64,000 nucleotides of DNA from Brassicibacter mesophilus (GCF_050433385.1 NZ_JBNPXI010000021.1:1-64000), one strand, 5' to 3'; counted from the first letter of the stretch, positions 17,642-26,265 are shown. Translations and numbers: made by a program. The notes: generated by a model from the letters alone, not told the origin.

Positions 17642-18457
17642 TCAACTATTAGCTATTTTTACACATAATTCTCTCAAGTCTGACAATTCTTCAAGCGCTA
17701 ATGGATTCTTGTCTACATTAATCAAAGGACGATACTTCTGTATTAATTTATTTTCTACTTCTTCAAGATTCCCATTAGTTTCAATCCAATTAACTATTAG
17801 ATTTTCGTCTATCTACTCTATTATTTTATCCTGGTCTTCTAATGAAAACTTATAGTTTTTTTTATTAACTTTATTTTTTAGTGAACCACAGGGTGGTCTA
17901 TATCCTAAAATAGCTCCAAGACTTCTAAAAAATGTACCGTGACCCTTAGCTCTCAGTTCTTGTTTTAAAAATCTTTTATTTAGACTTTGAATAGCAATAC
18001 CAATGTAGATTATATTATGATGTCTTTCTTTGATAATTTTATCAAATGGAGTAGGTAATGTAGTGATATCTTTTATTCGAATACAATAAATACCTGAATT
18101 ACTTGGCATTAAATTATCAATAATCATTGCACTTTTAAAATTTTCTTCGTTCATTAACTCTTCTTCAAGAGACGTATCACTTTTTTTAATATCTATATGT
18201 TTTATTTTTAATTCTTCTATCTCAATATGAGTTGATTTATTTAAGCTAGTCTGTTCCCTTAAAAAAACTGTAGAACCATTACGAATGAAAATCTGAGGAT
18301 AGTTTCTTGTACGACCATGAATTTGATAAGGTTGAATCATAGATCCATCTTTCTTGTGATACCAGCCATTTTTATTTAATTCTTTTGCAATCTCTGTTGT
18401 TGTCATGTGTCGTCCTACCTGACTTAATAATTTTTCTATTGCTTCATGAAGTATCAT
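17642..18457 (-). pseudogene. Winged-helix plus GIY-YIG nuclease-like protein with in-frame amber stop
   Basis: The frame from ATG 18457 reads 214 residues to a TAG at 17813-17815, then continues in the same frame for another 56 codons (IDENLIVNWIETNGNLEEVE...) to TGA at 17642. The continuation keeps a normal protein composition, so the TAG most simply replaces a Trp codon (TGG). The N-terminal region (about 1-70) resembles a HARE-HTH winged helix. The C-terminal domain has SGIYCIRIKD and NIIYIGIA, the paired GIY and YIG elements of this nuclease fold. The truncated product would lose the end of the GIY-YIG domain. It is a cassette between attC-like sites at 17480 and 18511. Confidence 0.75.
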
Positions 18458-18510
18458 AATTTATCTCCTTAGAATGTATTTTTTGCTCAAAACCATAACT
18501 AAAGTATGGC

Positions 18511-18587
18511 ATATAACGTTCAGGCATTTACGAAGCGTCCTAACTGCATTCATCATCCTAAGTTTCGTAAATGCCGTGTTAGGCGAA
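18511..18587 (-). other. attC-like site 13 (short, 77 bp)
   Basis: ATATAACGTTC on the left and CGTGTTAGGCGAAG on the right enclose the perfect arms GGCATTTACGAA / TTCGTAAATGCC. In gene direction the spacers are 2 and 5 bases. It is the cleanest palindrome of the series. Confidence 0.82.
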
Positions 18588-18616
18588 GTACGGCACCCCA
18601 TACGTACGCTATAATA

Positions 18617-19321
18617 TTAAAATTGTCTTTCTCCTCTAGTATCAAATTCCACTAAATTGATAAGATTTTTTATTCCTCTATTTCCACTCGTTTTATTCTC
18701 TACTCCGTCATCATCTGTTTTAATTTCAATATAATCTCCAGTTAGCAGATTTATATCTTCATAATGTCTTCCTGCACTTGAAACAGCTTGAAACCAATCT
18801 TCGCTTGCACCAATTAAATACCAACCATCTTTTTGATATCTAAATCTATAAGATTTACTCCATCTCCAAGCACTTCCACCGTAATGATTAATTAAAAGAG
18901 AACCTCGATTTATTTCTAAACCCATAAACGGTTCTCCCATATTACCACCTTCATCTTTTCTTAGAATTGCCTTTTCTGCTTTTACTGCTAAATTATAAGT
19001 CATATCTTTGTTACCTGTTGCAATAATCAATATACGTGGAGAAGTTGATTCATTTATTCCATCTCCATTAAGGTCTCCCACTACTTCAGATTCTCCATAA
19101 GCCTTAGCAATTTGCCAACCATCTGGAATAAATGAAGTAATACTTTTAATCTCAACATTGTTTTCTATACTATTTGAAGAAGGTTTCTTACCAAGGTCAT
19201 CTTTCTTGATATCTTGATTAACTGCACTTTTACTTTGGACAACTTTAACATTATCACTACATGCTGTTGCAAATAACGAGATCACTATTAGCCCAAAAGA
19301 AAATATAATTAATCTTTTCAT
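18617..19321 (-). CDS. Predicted lipoprotein (cassette gene)
   Basis: This 234-residue protein has a lipoprotein signal peptide MKRLIIFSFGLIVISLFATAC, with the lipobox ending at Cys21. It would be anchored to the outer face of the membrane. The mature part begins with a polar linker, followed by a compact domain containing VGDLNGDGINESTSPRILI, a calcium-binding-like or FG-GAP-like loop, and GSAWRWSKSYRFRYQKDGWYLIG, typical of uncharacterised Firmicute lipoproteins. The function is unknown. Secreted proteins of this sort are common cassette cargo. Confidence 0.83.
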   Translation of the reverse strand: MKRLIIFSFGLIVISLFATACSDNVKVVQSKSAVNQDIKKDDLGKKPSSNSIENNVEIKSITSFIPDGWQIAKAYGESEVVGDLNGDGINESTSPRILIIATGNKDMTYNLAVKAEKAILRKDEGGNMGEPFMGLEINRGSLLINHYGGSAWRWSKSYRFRYQKDGWYLIGASEDWFQAVSSAGRHYEDINLLTGDYIEIKTDDDGVENKTSGNRGIKNLINLVEFDTRGERQF

Positions 19322-19368
19322 TATTTAACTCCTTCATCCCAAAATTCATTCAGTATATGCCGTATTTC

Positions 19369-19522
19369 GCCTAACGTTCCCGTGTTTACGACGTCCCTGA
19401 GCCGGACTCAAAAGATAGACCGTCTTGGCAGAGCTTCGCTCCCGGTGAAGGGATATGGTGCTCTGATCTTACCCTTGATACATGCCCACCAGCACCTCCC
19501 GTAAACATGCTGTTATCGGATG
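19369..19522 (-). other. attC-like site 14 (about 154 bp)
   Basis: GCCTAACGTTCC on the left, GCTGTTATCGGATGG on the right, arms GTGTTTACGACGTCC / CCCGTAAACATG, and centre CTTGGCAGAGCTTCGCTCCCGGTGAAG. It is the same family as the long sites at 7503 and 13028. Confidence 0.84.
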
Positions 19523-19578
19523 GATGGCACCTATCACACAAAGAGACACAAAATGAACCTATAAATTGATTTTCCCTA

Positions 19579-20388
19579 TCATAGCAAAGTTTTTAAAATG
19601 ATTTTGGGGAAAATATTTTTTCTTACTTCTTTTCTATAGTTCATTTCGCTATCTTCTCCTCCAATTAATAAAGATTTGTTCTTTAGCGTATTATCAGAAA
19701 CACTAAATAGAGCAGCTAATTTTAAATTTACTAAAGTTGCTGCACGAAATGCTGCAGCAGTTTCCATTTCAATTACATTACAACCCATATTCATTATCTC
19801 ATCAATGTAAGGAAACTGAGCAACAATAGTATCAACACTGAATGTCTTTCCGATATGCCATTGCACCCCATTTTCTTGACACATTTCTCTTGTAGTATTA
19901 CTTAACACATTGAACATTTCTTCATCAGGATAACTCAACTCTCCAAAAGGATCATTAGATTTTAATATACTTCCTTTTAAGTATCTACTGATTCCATCAC
20001 CACATATTGACAACATAGGAATTACTATATCACCAATAGATATGTTTAAATCTAAGGCTCCAACCGAACCAATAAATAGTAATTTTTTACATTTAGTTCC
20101 TGCAAGTGCTAGTATTGCATCAGTAAGAATAGGTGCGCCTATTCCGGTTTTTATATATGAAATTACACACTCATCAACATGTATATTCCAAACTTTTATT
20201 ATTGATTTCTCCTTGCTCAAATAGGTTGTTTCATTTCCTAAATTAGCAAATACATCTGGTTCCCACCAAGGTGCAATAATAACTCTTTCATGAATTTCAT
20301 CTGGTGAAACTCCAAGTGTTTGTAAACAAACATCTTCAGGTGACGATCCAAACCTTTTCCATCCATCAATCAAATCTTTATATTCCAT
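19579..20388 (-). CDS. Nucleoside phosphorylase-family protein (cassette gene)
   Basis: This 269-residue protein has the PNP/UDP phosphorylase fold: LLFIGSVGALDLNISIGDIVIP near the middle, SVDTIVAQFPY, and the nucleoside-binding NVIEMETAAAFRAATL with LFSVSDN after it. Such enzymes split nucleosides (or S-adenosylhomocysteine/AMP-like compounds) into base and sugar(-phosphate). The longer N-terminal section (about 75 residues) before the core is unlike classical short PNPs. The start is ATG 20388 after GAGGTGGTACA. It adjoins a second phosphorylase cassette of a different subtype. Confidence 0.82.
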   Translation of the reverse strand: MEYKDLIDGWKRFGSSPEDVCLQTLGVSPDEIHERVIIAPWWEPDVFANLGNETTYLSKEKSIIKVWNIHVDECVISYIKTGIGAPILTDAILALAGTKCKKLLFIGSVGALDLNISIGDIVIPMLSICGDGISRYLKGSILKSNDPFGELSYPDEEMFNVLSNTTREMCQENGVQWHIGKTFSVDTIVAQFPYIDEIMNMGCNVIEMETAAAFRAATLVNLKLAALFSVSDNTLKNKSLLIGGEDSEMNYRKEVRKNIFPKIILKTLL

Positions 20389-20436
20389 TGTACCACCTCA
20401 CAACTTTCAGAATTTAAATACTTTGGTTCATCTGTC

Positions 20437-20546
20437 CGATAACGGTTCTGATTAGCGATGTCTCTGAGCTGGACCCTAGAACTTCTCTTCGTAGGCGGTG
20501 CTTCGAACCCAGTGAAGAGATGTTTGCTAATCTATTGTTAGATGGT
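20437..20546 (-). other. attC-like site 15
   Basis: CCGATAACGG on the left, CTATTGTTAGATGG on the right, arms TGATTAGCGATGTC / GTTTGCTAATCTA, centre GTAGGCGGTGCTTCGAACCCAGTGAAG. It is nearly identical to the site at 11472. Confidence 0.83.
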
Positions 20547-20693
20547 GCGGCAATATCTTTTCTCCAACGGTTTTTCGCATAATATAAAGGGTAGGCCTTA
20601 ACTTCTTACATAGCTTACTATAGATTCTTTGTAGCTACAACAAAGTTATATTTACTGATTCAAGCTTATTTCTAATCAAATTGATTTGAAAAT

Positions 20694-21467
20694 CTATAAC
20701 TCTAAACATATTGCCATAGATAAATCCACCAGATTAGTTCTAAGATCTTCTAATCTATTCCAATTTCTAGAATCCCATTTGATACCGCTCAGGTCATCTC
20801 CTCCATAAAGTATTTGTCCCAGTACAACACTTCTAAATTTAGCAACTGCGAAAAATGCAGCCGCCTCCATTTCAACAGTTACACATCCTTCGGAAACACG
20901 TAGATCTATTTTATCGTCTGTTTCACGATAAAATGCATCTGTAGTCCATGTCTTAGCTTCAATAAATGGTATCTCATTCACTTTTAAATACTTAGTGATG
21001 CATTTTAAGGCCGACTTACTACATTCAACTTCTCTAGACGGCTTTAAATAATGATAAGATAAACCTTCATCCCTAATTGCCGAATATGGAACAATCAAGT
21101 GCCCCACCTGAATATCCTTTTTTAACACACCAGCAGCTCCACAAACAATAAACTTCTTAAATCCCATAGCAATTAATTGTTCAAGTTGTGCACCAGAACC
21201 GGCTGCTCCTAAGTAACCTTGCACAATTCCAATAGGTTTCCCATCAACTGCTGTCTCATATATAGGTAATACAACTGTACATGTTTTGAATTCACCAACC
21301 TTTTTTAATCTTCCCTCACTTAGCATTCTTTTAATAACATCACCAAAGAATGTGATTATGCAATACTCTGGAACATCTCGCTGCTTTTTAATTGTATCAA
21401 AAGGCTCAATTTTAGCTCTTATAGCAGGATCAAACTCCAATATAGGAAGATCTCTTTTTAACATCAT
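20694..21467 (-). CDS. Nucleoside phosphorylase-family protein (cassette gene)
   Basis: This is 257 residues from the ATG at 21467 (GGGGGATGAAGCA upstream). It has IVQGYLGAAGSGAQLEQLIAMGFKKFIVCGAAGVLKKDIQVGHLIVP as the phosphorylase core, the TWTTDAFYRET loop, and VTVEMEAAAFFAVAKF as the base/ribose site (EMEA). It resembles the uridine phosphorylase side of the PNP_UDP family, but no substrate can be assigned. It is the rightmost cassette gene, followed only by the site at 21580 and an IS91-like element. Confidence 0.84.
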   Translation of the reverse strand: MMLKRDLPILEFDPAIRAKIEPFDTIKKQRDVPEYCIITFFGDVIKRMLSEGRLKKVGEFKTCTVVLPIYETAVDGKPIGIVQGYLGAAGSGAQLEQLIAMGFKKFIVCGAAGVLKKDIQVGHLIVPYSAIRDEGLSYHYLKPSREVECSKSALKCITKYLKVNEIPFIEAKTWTTDAFYRETDDKIDLRVSEGCVTVEMEAAAFFAVAKFRSVVLGQILYGGDDLSGIKWDSRNWNRLEDLRTNLVDLSMAICLEL

Positions 21468-21579
21468 TGCTTCATCCCCCTTTTGCATTAATTTTATTTA
21501 CTTCAAATAATTCTACTATTATGCAATATCTTCTTTTCATTAAAAGATCCCCAAAGAACTGCTCTGAAATTGCCGTGTC

Positions 21580-21710
21580 ATCTAACTCTCAGGATTGTAT
21601 CTGAAGTTGAAAGCACAAAATAAATAACCCTCATTATTCTAGATTACTAATCAAGAGCTATAACCACTCAATACTTTTTTCAATTTCAGATACAATTCAG
21701 TTGAACGATG
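21580..21710 (-). other. attC-like site 16, end of the array
   Basis: ATCTAAC on the left and GTTGAACGATG on the right match the RYYYAAC / GTTRRRY boxes closely. They enclose long arms GATTGTATCTGAA / TTCAGATACAATTC with TTGAAAG / CTTTTTTCAA further in. The arm sequence differs from all other sites. No gene lies to its right before the IS91-like transposase, so it may belong to a cassette that was lost. The rest of 21468-21936 is empty AT-rich DNA. Confidence 0.72.
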
Positions 21711-21936
21711 CCGCATACCACTTTACTATGGGATTTCAATCTTCCCTATTTTCTTTTGTTTTTGAAAAAATCTTTTGTTTTTTTCGAAACTTCTATATAG
21801 TTTAAATAATATATTTGATATTTTTTGTATTATTCCTTTAATCTTACAGTAATTTATTATATTTTCATTTGCTCTTCTTAAAAATATGCATACTTCTCCT
21901 AAGGACCTGTCCCCTTTAAAACTTCGCTATTTTAGA

Positions 21937-23118
21937 TTAAGCTACTGACATCTTCACGCCTGGCGGCGAATAACATCTAGGATTAATCTTTTTGTTTCTA
22001 ACCATACTGCCTTTGCCACAACATGGACATATGGTGTAATCAACTCCAGTTAATCTAAGAATTAATTCTTGCCAGCTTTCTTTGTCTTTTGCATTCATTG
22101 TCTTTTTAAATACTTTAAGCAGTTGTTTGCTTTTTTTTAGTTTAGTTACTCTATTTCTATTACTTAATATTCCATAGTGCCTTATCTTAACAAATCCACG
22201 AGGTAATATATGTAGTAAAAACCTGCGTATAAACTCAAATACATCTAGAGTCATAGTCTTATTCTTATTATCATCTCTATAATCTCTCCACTTAAATGTA
22301 ACTTTGTTATCTTCTAGCTTTAAAATTCTGTGGTTTGATATGGCTACTTTATGAGTGTATCTACCTAAATACTCTAGTACATATTCAGCACTTCTAAACG
22401 GAGGCTTAGAATATACTACCCATTCTTTTTTATAAAGATTATCAATTAACTTTTGAAATTCTTTCTTTACTACTAGCCCGTTTATTATTCCATCAAATTT
22501 GAGTTTGCTATTATAGTATGACTTTTTTAGATAATATAGAAACTTGCCCCTAAACAGTCTAGACATTACCTTAACTGGTATGAAGAAATCTTTTTTTGAG
22601 CTTATCCATCTTTTTTCATCTGGTGATAATCCTCCACCTGTTACTATACAGTGTATATGAGGATGATCCATAAGATTTTGTCCCCATGTATGTAAAATTG
22701 ATATAAACCCTATATTAGCTCCTAAATATTTAATGTCTTCTGAAAGCTCTATCAATGTTTCTGAACTAGCTTTAAATAGTATTGAGTATATTTCTTTTTT
22801 ATTTCTAAGTGTTAGTGGATTGAGTTCATCTGGTATGGTAAATACGACATGAAAGTATTGGATAGGCAATAAATCTTTTTTCCTTTCTTCTAGCCATCTT
22901 TCTTTATTAAGGCTTTGACACTTTGGACAATGTCTATTACGACAAGAATTATATGAAATTCTTATATGTCCACATTCGTCACATTTATCTATATGCCCGC
23001 CAAGTTTATCTGTACGGCAAAATTCTATATCACTCATAGTTTTTAGGGTATGTAATGGTAACTTGTATTTTTCTCTATAGGCTTCGCCATATTTACTGAA
23101 TATATCTGCTACTTCCAT
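21937..23118 (-). CDS. IS91-family transposase (Y1/HUH)
   Basis: This 393-residue protein has an N-terminal zinc-binding domain (CDECGH...SCRNRHCPKCQ, residues about 45-70), then the HUH motif in MDHPHIHCIVTGGG and the catalytic Tyr region VLEYLGRYTHKVAISNHRI (one tyrosine in this Y1 group). A C-terminal CPCCGKG zinc knuckle ends the protein. IS91 elements move by rolling-circle replication. It is full length with no frameshift. It sits exactly between the cassette array and sigK, where an integron's attI/intI would be expected. Confidence 0.92.
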   Translation of the reverse strand: MEVADIFSKYGEAYREKYKLPLHTLKTMSDIEFCRTDKLGGHIDKCDECGHIRISYNSCRNRHCPKCQSLNKERWLEERKKDLLPIQYFHVVFTIPDELNPLTLRNKKEIYSILFKASSETLIELSEDIKYLGANIGFISILHTWGQNLMDHPHIHCIVTGGGLSPDEKRWISSKKDFFIPVKVMSRLFRGKFLYYLKKSYYNSKLKFDGIINGLVVKKEFQKLIDNLYKKEWVVYSKPPFRSAEYVLEYLGRYTHKVAISNHRILKLEDNKVTFKWRDYRDDNKNKTMTLDVFEFIRRFLLHILPRGFVKIRHYGILSNRNRVTKLKKSKQLLKVFKKTMNAKDKESWQELILRLTGVDYTICPCCGKGSMVRNKKINPRCYSPPGVKMSVA

Positions 23119-23239
23119 GTACTCAATCCTTTTGATATCTCATTGGTGATTATTGCCAATCAATATCAAAAGAAACATTCATACCCACGACTCATATGTA
23201 GTTTGTTTGCTTTTCAGCCACCGCTGTTAAGCGGTTTAG

Positions 23240-23335
23240 TTCAACTATTGCATTCCCGAACCCAAGTTCGTTTTTTATTCCGATATAGAAGGAATTACGA
23301 ACCAAGGTTCGTGAATTTCTGCTTATAGATGACTT
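23240..23335. repeat. Inverted repeats next to the IS91-like transposase
   Basis: The stretch upstream of the transposase holds GAACCCAAGTTC and CGAACCAAGGTTCG palindromes. IS91-type elements carry short palindromes at their termini that guide rolling-circle initiation or termination. These could mark one end of the element; the other end was not located. The rest of 23119-23397 has no gene. Confidence 0.4.
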
Positions 23336-23397
23336 TTGCTAATTACATATTATACCACACTTTGGTAAAATATTGTTTATAAAAAGCACTAAAAAAT

Positions 23398-23437
23398 TTA
23401 AACTGTACTCTATCGACTAAACAGAGTACAGTTTAAA
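23398..23437 (-). terminator. Rho-independent terminator of sigK
   Basis: The hairpin AAACTGTACTCT / AGAGTACAGTTT with an 11-base loop is followed on the minus strand by AAATTTTTTAG. It lies 30 bases after the stop of the sigK 3' part. Confidence 0.85.
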
Positions 23438-23466
23438 AAATTCAAAATACTATTATAACTATATAT

Positions 23467-23829
23467 TTAATTATCTACATTCAATGCTTTATTAAGCTTT
23501 TTTATTGCTCTTTTTTCTATTCTTGATACGTATGATCTAGATATTCCTAGCATCTTTGCTATCTCTCGTTGTGTTTTACAGCCACCGTTTGCTAAGCCAT
23601 ATCTTAGCTCAATGATTGTCTGTTCTCTATCCTTTAATACTTTATTCATTTTTCCATATAGCTTTTTTACTTGAATTTTGAGGTCGACTTCATCTATTAC
23701 CTCATCAGGTTCAGTTCCTAGTATATCTATCAGTGATAGTTCATTGCCTTCTTTATCTACTCCTATAGGATCTTGTAATGATACTTCTGATTTTGTTTTT
23801 TTAGATGAACGTATTGTCATAAGTATCTC
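23467..23829 (-). CDS. sigK: sigK 3' part: sigma-K regions 3-4, separated by skin-like element
   Basis: The 120 codons from GAG at 23829 to the stop encode EILMTIRSSKKTKSEVSLQDPIG and the region 4 helix-turn-helix TQREIAKMLGISRSYVSRIEKRA, nearly as in known SigK proteins. In this state the frame has no proper start or ribosome site; upstream codons up to about 23847 belong to the inserted element. Joined to the 5' part at AATG it gives DNEILMT, matching the conserved ENEILMH of Bacillus SigK. SigK drives the last mother-cell stage of sporulation. Confidence 0.92.
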   Translation of the reverse strand, partial: EILMTIRSSKKTKSEVSLQDPIGVDKEGNELSLIDILGTEPDEVIDEVDLKIQVKKLYGKMNKVLKDREQTIIELRYGLANGGCKTQREIAKMLGISRSYVSRIEKRAIKKLNKALNVDN

Positions 23830-24174
23830 ATTTACTATATCCTTCAAAAGACAAAAAAATTTATTAACAACTAAACTATATTGATGTTAAAAGCTCCTTT
23901 TTATAAACCATATACTTCTTTTAGGTTCTTCAATAACATCCTCCTTATTTACATCTATAGATTAATGTTCTTATTTAGCCTTTCTCTAACACTCTGACAA
24001 AGCTACTAATTTAGTTTTCATCGTTTAATATATTATAGATACACTTTTTTTAAAAATCCCAAAAGAGCATATTTCCATACTTTCTAAATCTATAAATTTA
24101 CTCACTAAAAAGCAAAAGAATTATATGTTATAATAAATTTATTATAGAAGTATTCGTAAAGATTAAAGACTCTA

Positions 24175-24202
24175 ACATCTATTAGCCTATATCATAAATA
24201 TC
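24175..24202 (+). promoter_or_regulatory. Mother-cell sigma-like promoter of the skin recombinase
   Basis: AC at 24175, a 16-base spacer, then CATAAATAT at 24193. This is the AC-N16-CATA pattern of SigK (SigE uses a similar -10). It lies 55 bp before the recombinase start. In B. subtilis the equivalent gene spoIVCA is controlled by the mother-cell SigE. Confidence 0.5.
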
Positions 24203-24256
24203 GTATGTTTACTGGCTTATTTTAAGTTTCTCAATATTATTTACTGAGGTGGTTTC

Positions 24257-25894
24257 ATGAAATTTGCTATATATTCAAGAAAATCAAAATTTACCGGTAA
24301 AGGTGAATCAGTTGAAAACCAAATCCAACTATGCAAAGAATATGCATATAAGCACTTTGGTATTACAGAAGATAATATAAAAGTTTATGAAGATGAAGGT
24401 TTCTCTGGAGGTAATATAGATAGACCGCAGTTTCAGTTAATGATCAAAGATGCAAAGGACAAAAAATTTGATACGCTTATTTGCTATAGATTAGATAGAA
24501 TAAGCAGAAATATTACTGACTTCTCTTCACTCATTGATGAGATCCAAGACTCTAATATTAGTTTTATATCAATTCGGGAACAGTTCGATACTACTACTCC
24601 TATGGGTAGAGCTATGATGTACATAGCAAGTGTTTTTGCTCAACTTGAAAGAGAAACTATAGCTGAGCGTATTCGTGATAATATGCTCCAGCTTGCTAAG
24701 ACTGGTAGATGGTTAGGTGGTAATACCCCTACAGGTTTTAATTCCGAGCGGTGTGAATTTATTGATTCTAAAGGTAAGCAAAGAAAGTATTATAAACTCT
24801 CACCAATTAAAGAAGAACTTGATATAGTTAAAATAATCTATGAAAAATTTATAGAATTTAGATCACTCAATAAAGTCGAAACTTTTTGTATTCAAAATGA
24901 TATCAAGACAAAAAACGGGTTGAATTTTACTAATTTCTCTATTAAATGCATTCTCAACAATCCTGTTTATGCTACTGCTGACAAAAAACTATATGATTAT
25001 TTTACTAATAATAACCATGAAATATATGCAGATGAATCTGATTTTGATGGAAATCATGGCATCATGGCTTATAATAAAACTTTCCAGCGAAGAGGTAAGG
25101 CTAATAAAATGAGAGATACTTCTGAATGGATTATAGCTGTTGGAGCTCATGAAGGTATCATATCAAGTGATAATTGGATTGATGTTCAAAAGCTACTTAA
25201 TATAAACTCATCAAGATCTATAAGATCAGTTAAAAATGCATCATGTCTACTATCTGGTCTATTAAGATGTGCTGACTGCGGAAGTTACATGCGCCCAAAG
25301 TATGGTAGAGTTAAGAAAGATGGCGAAAAAGCTTACTATTATATGTGTGAGCTCAAAGAAAAGAGTAGAAAACAGAAATGTGATATCAACAATGTAAATG
25401 GAAATGACCTTGACAAACTTATTATCAAAGAACTTAAAAGCTTAGCTTCTGTCGAATCAAATCTTTATGGAAAAATAAAAAAAGACAAAGTCAGTATTGA
25501 AACATCTCAAAATAGCATTAAAGCTGAAATAAAAATACTTGAATCTAGTATTAGAAATAATGAACAATCAATTAGCAATCTAGTCATGAGCCTTTCACAA
25601 GCTCAAAACACAAGTGCTGAGAAGTATATTATTGACCAAATTAATTCGCTAGATGAACAGAATGCTAATATGAAAACTCGCTTATTAGAATTAAGAGAGA
25701 AATCAGATAATAATCAACACAAAGAAGATGGCCTTGACTTAATGAAAGACATGCTCGCTACTTTTACTAATATAGTTGATTCATTGGATATTCATGGGCA
25801 AAGAAGCTTAATAAAAAATCTTGTTGATAAAGTAGTGTGGGACGGAGAAAAAGTTGATATTTCTTTATTCGGAGCTGCTACTAAAAAAAAGTAG
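24257..25894 (+). CDS. Large serine recombinase of the sigK skin-like element
   Basis: This 545-residue protein has an N-terminal resolvase domain (AIYSRKSKFTGKGES, likely nucleophile Ser10; YRLDRISRN; QFDTTTPMGRAMMYIASVFAQLERE), a recombinase domain (WIIAVGAHEGIIS...), a zinc ribbon (CADCGSYMRP...CELKE...KC, about 339-375), and a coiled-coil region (about 405-500). This is the SpoIVCA/CisA type, which cuts out the element in the mother cell to rebuild sigK. TGAGGTGGTTTC-ATG is the ribosome site. The stop lies only about 29 bp from the crossover point. It points against sigK. Confidence 0.93.
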   Translation: MKFAIYSRKSKFTGKGESVENQIQLCKEYAYKHFGITEDNIKVYEDEGFSGGNIDRPQFQLMIKDAKDKKFDTLICYRLDRISRNITDFSSLIDEIQDSNISFISIREQFDTTTPMGRAMMYIASVFAQLERETIAERIRDNMLQLAKTGRWLGGNTPTGFNSERCEFIDSKGKQRKYYKLSPIKEELDIVKIIYEKFIEFRSLNKVETFCIQNDIKTKNGLNFTNFSIKCILNNPVYATADKKLYDYFTNNNHEIYADESDFDGNHGIMAYNKTFQRRGKANKMRDTSEWIIAVGAHEGIISSDNWIDVQKLLNINSSRSIRSVKNASCLLSGLLRCADCGSYMRPKYGRVKKDGEKAYYYMCELKEKSRKQKCDINNVNGNDLDKLIIKELKSLASVESNLYGKIKKDKVSIETSQNSIKAEIKILESSIRNNEQSISNLVMSLSQAQNTSAEKYIIDQINSLDEQNANMKTRLLELREKSDNNQHKEDGLDLMKDMLATFTNIVDSLDIHGQRSLIKNLVDKVVWDGEKVDISLFGAATKKK

Positions 25895-25923
25895 CAGAAA
25901 TGTTTCCGTTGATTAAGGATAGC

Positions 25924-26265
25924 ATTATCTATACATCTAGCAGCATAAGTAGCGAGTCTAGTTCCTTTACATCTGTCAAAAGTTGAAATTGCTTTAATAA
26001 GTCCAATTGTTCCTATAGATATTAAATCATCTGGCTCTCTACCAGTATTATGGTATTTCTTTACAATATGAGCAACTAGTCTTAAGTTTCTCTCGATTAA
26101 GATATTTTTTGCATCTTCATCTCCTTGTTCATATAGCATAAGGTAATATTCTTCCTCTTCTTGCGATAAAGGCTTCGGGAATGAATTGCTGCAAGAAACA
26201 TAACCTATTAACGGAAAAAAGGGCCTAGCGATAAACCCTATGTTAACTAATAGTGCAGACAACAT
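25924..26265 (-). CDS. sigK: sigK 5' part: pro-sequence, sigma regions 2
   Basis: The 114 codons from the ATG at 26265 (GGAGGTG 9 bases upstream decides the start; a frame extension to 26298 has no such site) end at the AATG crossover. Residues 1-21 (MLSALLVNIGF...PLIG) form a hydrophobic pro-sequence, aligned with the piece cut from B. subtilis pro-SigK before YV. The mature part shows SFPKPLSQEEEEYY, RNLRLVAHIVKKY and DLISIGTIGLIKAISTFD (region 2). In the unexcised state the frame runs into the element (ILNQRKHFCYF...) and yields a useless tail. Full SigK after joining is 234 residues. Confidence 0.92.

Larger units (their letters stand above)
23829..25926. mobile_element. Minimal skin-like element interrupting sigK (about 2.1 kb)
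   Basis: The element is bounded by imperfect direct repeats at the two sigK junctions: minus strand ATAGTAAATGAGATACTTA at 23823-23841 and ATAGATAATGCTATCCTTA at 25917-25935. They share AATG, within which crossover would restore the frame. Excision would remove about 2094 bp. It carries only one gene, a large serine recombinase on the opposite strand. Known skin elements (B. subtilis about 48 kb, Clostridioides difficile about 15 kb) are prophage remnants of far greater size. No excision factor gene was found in the 377 bp before the recombinase. Confidence 0.9.

Noticed and set aside
484..21710. CRISPR array or simple repeat family to explain the recurring palindromes
   Set aside because: The spacing is gene-sized, there are no short spacers, and the repeats have attC box layout with variable centres.
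1..23400. Integron integrase gene (IntI) within the cassette region
   Set aside because: No frame has the tyrosine recombinase R-H-R-Y pattern; the only recombinases are IS110, IS91 and the serine recombinase in sigK.
24257..25894. Serine recombinase as an ordinary phage integrase or part of a larger prophage
   Set aside because: No phage genes are around it; both junctions lie in sigK and rejoin it in frame.
25792..25923. C-terminal extension of the sigK 5' frame inside the element
   Set aside because: It is antisense to the recombinase's end and unlike any sigma factor; it arises from running into the inserted DNA.
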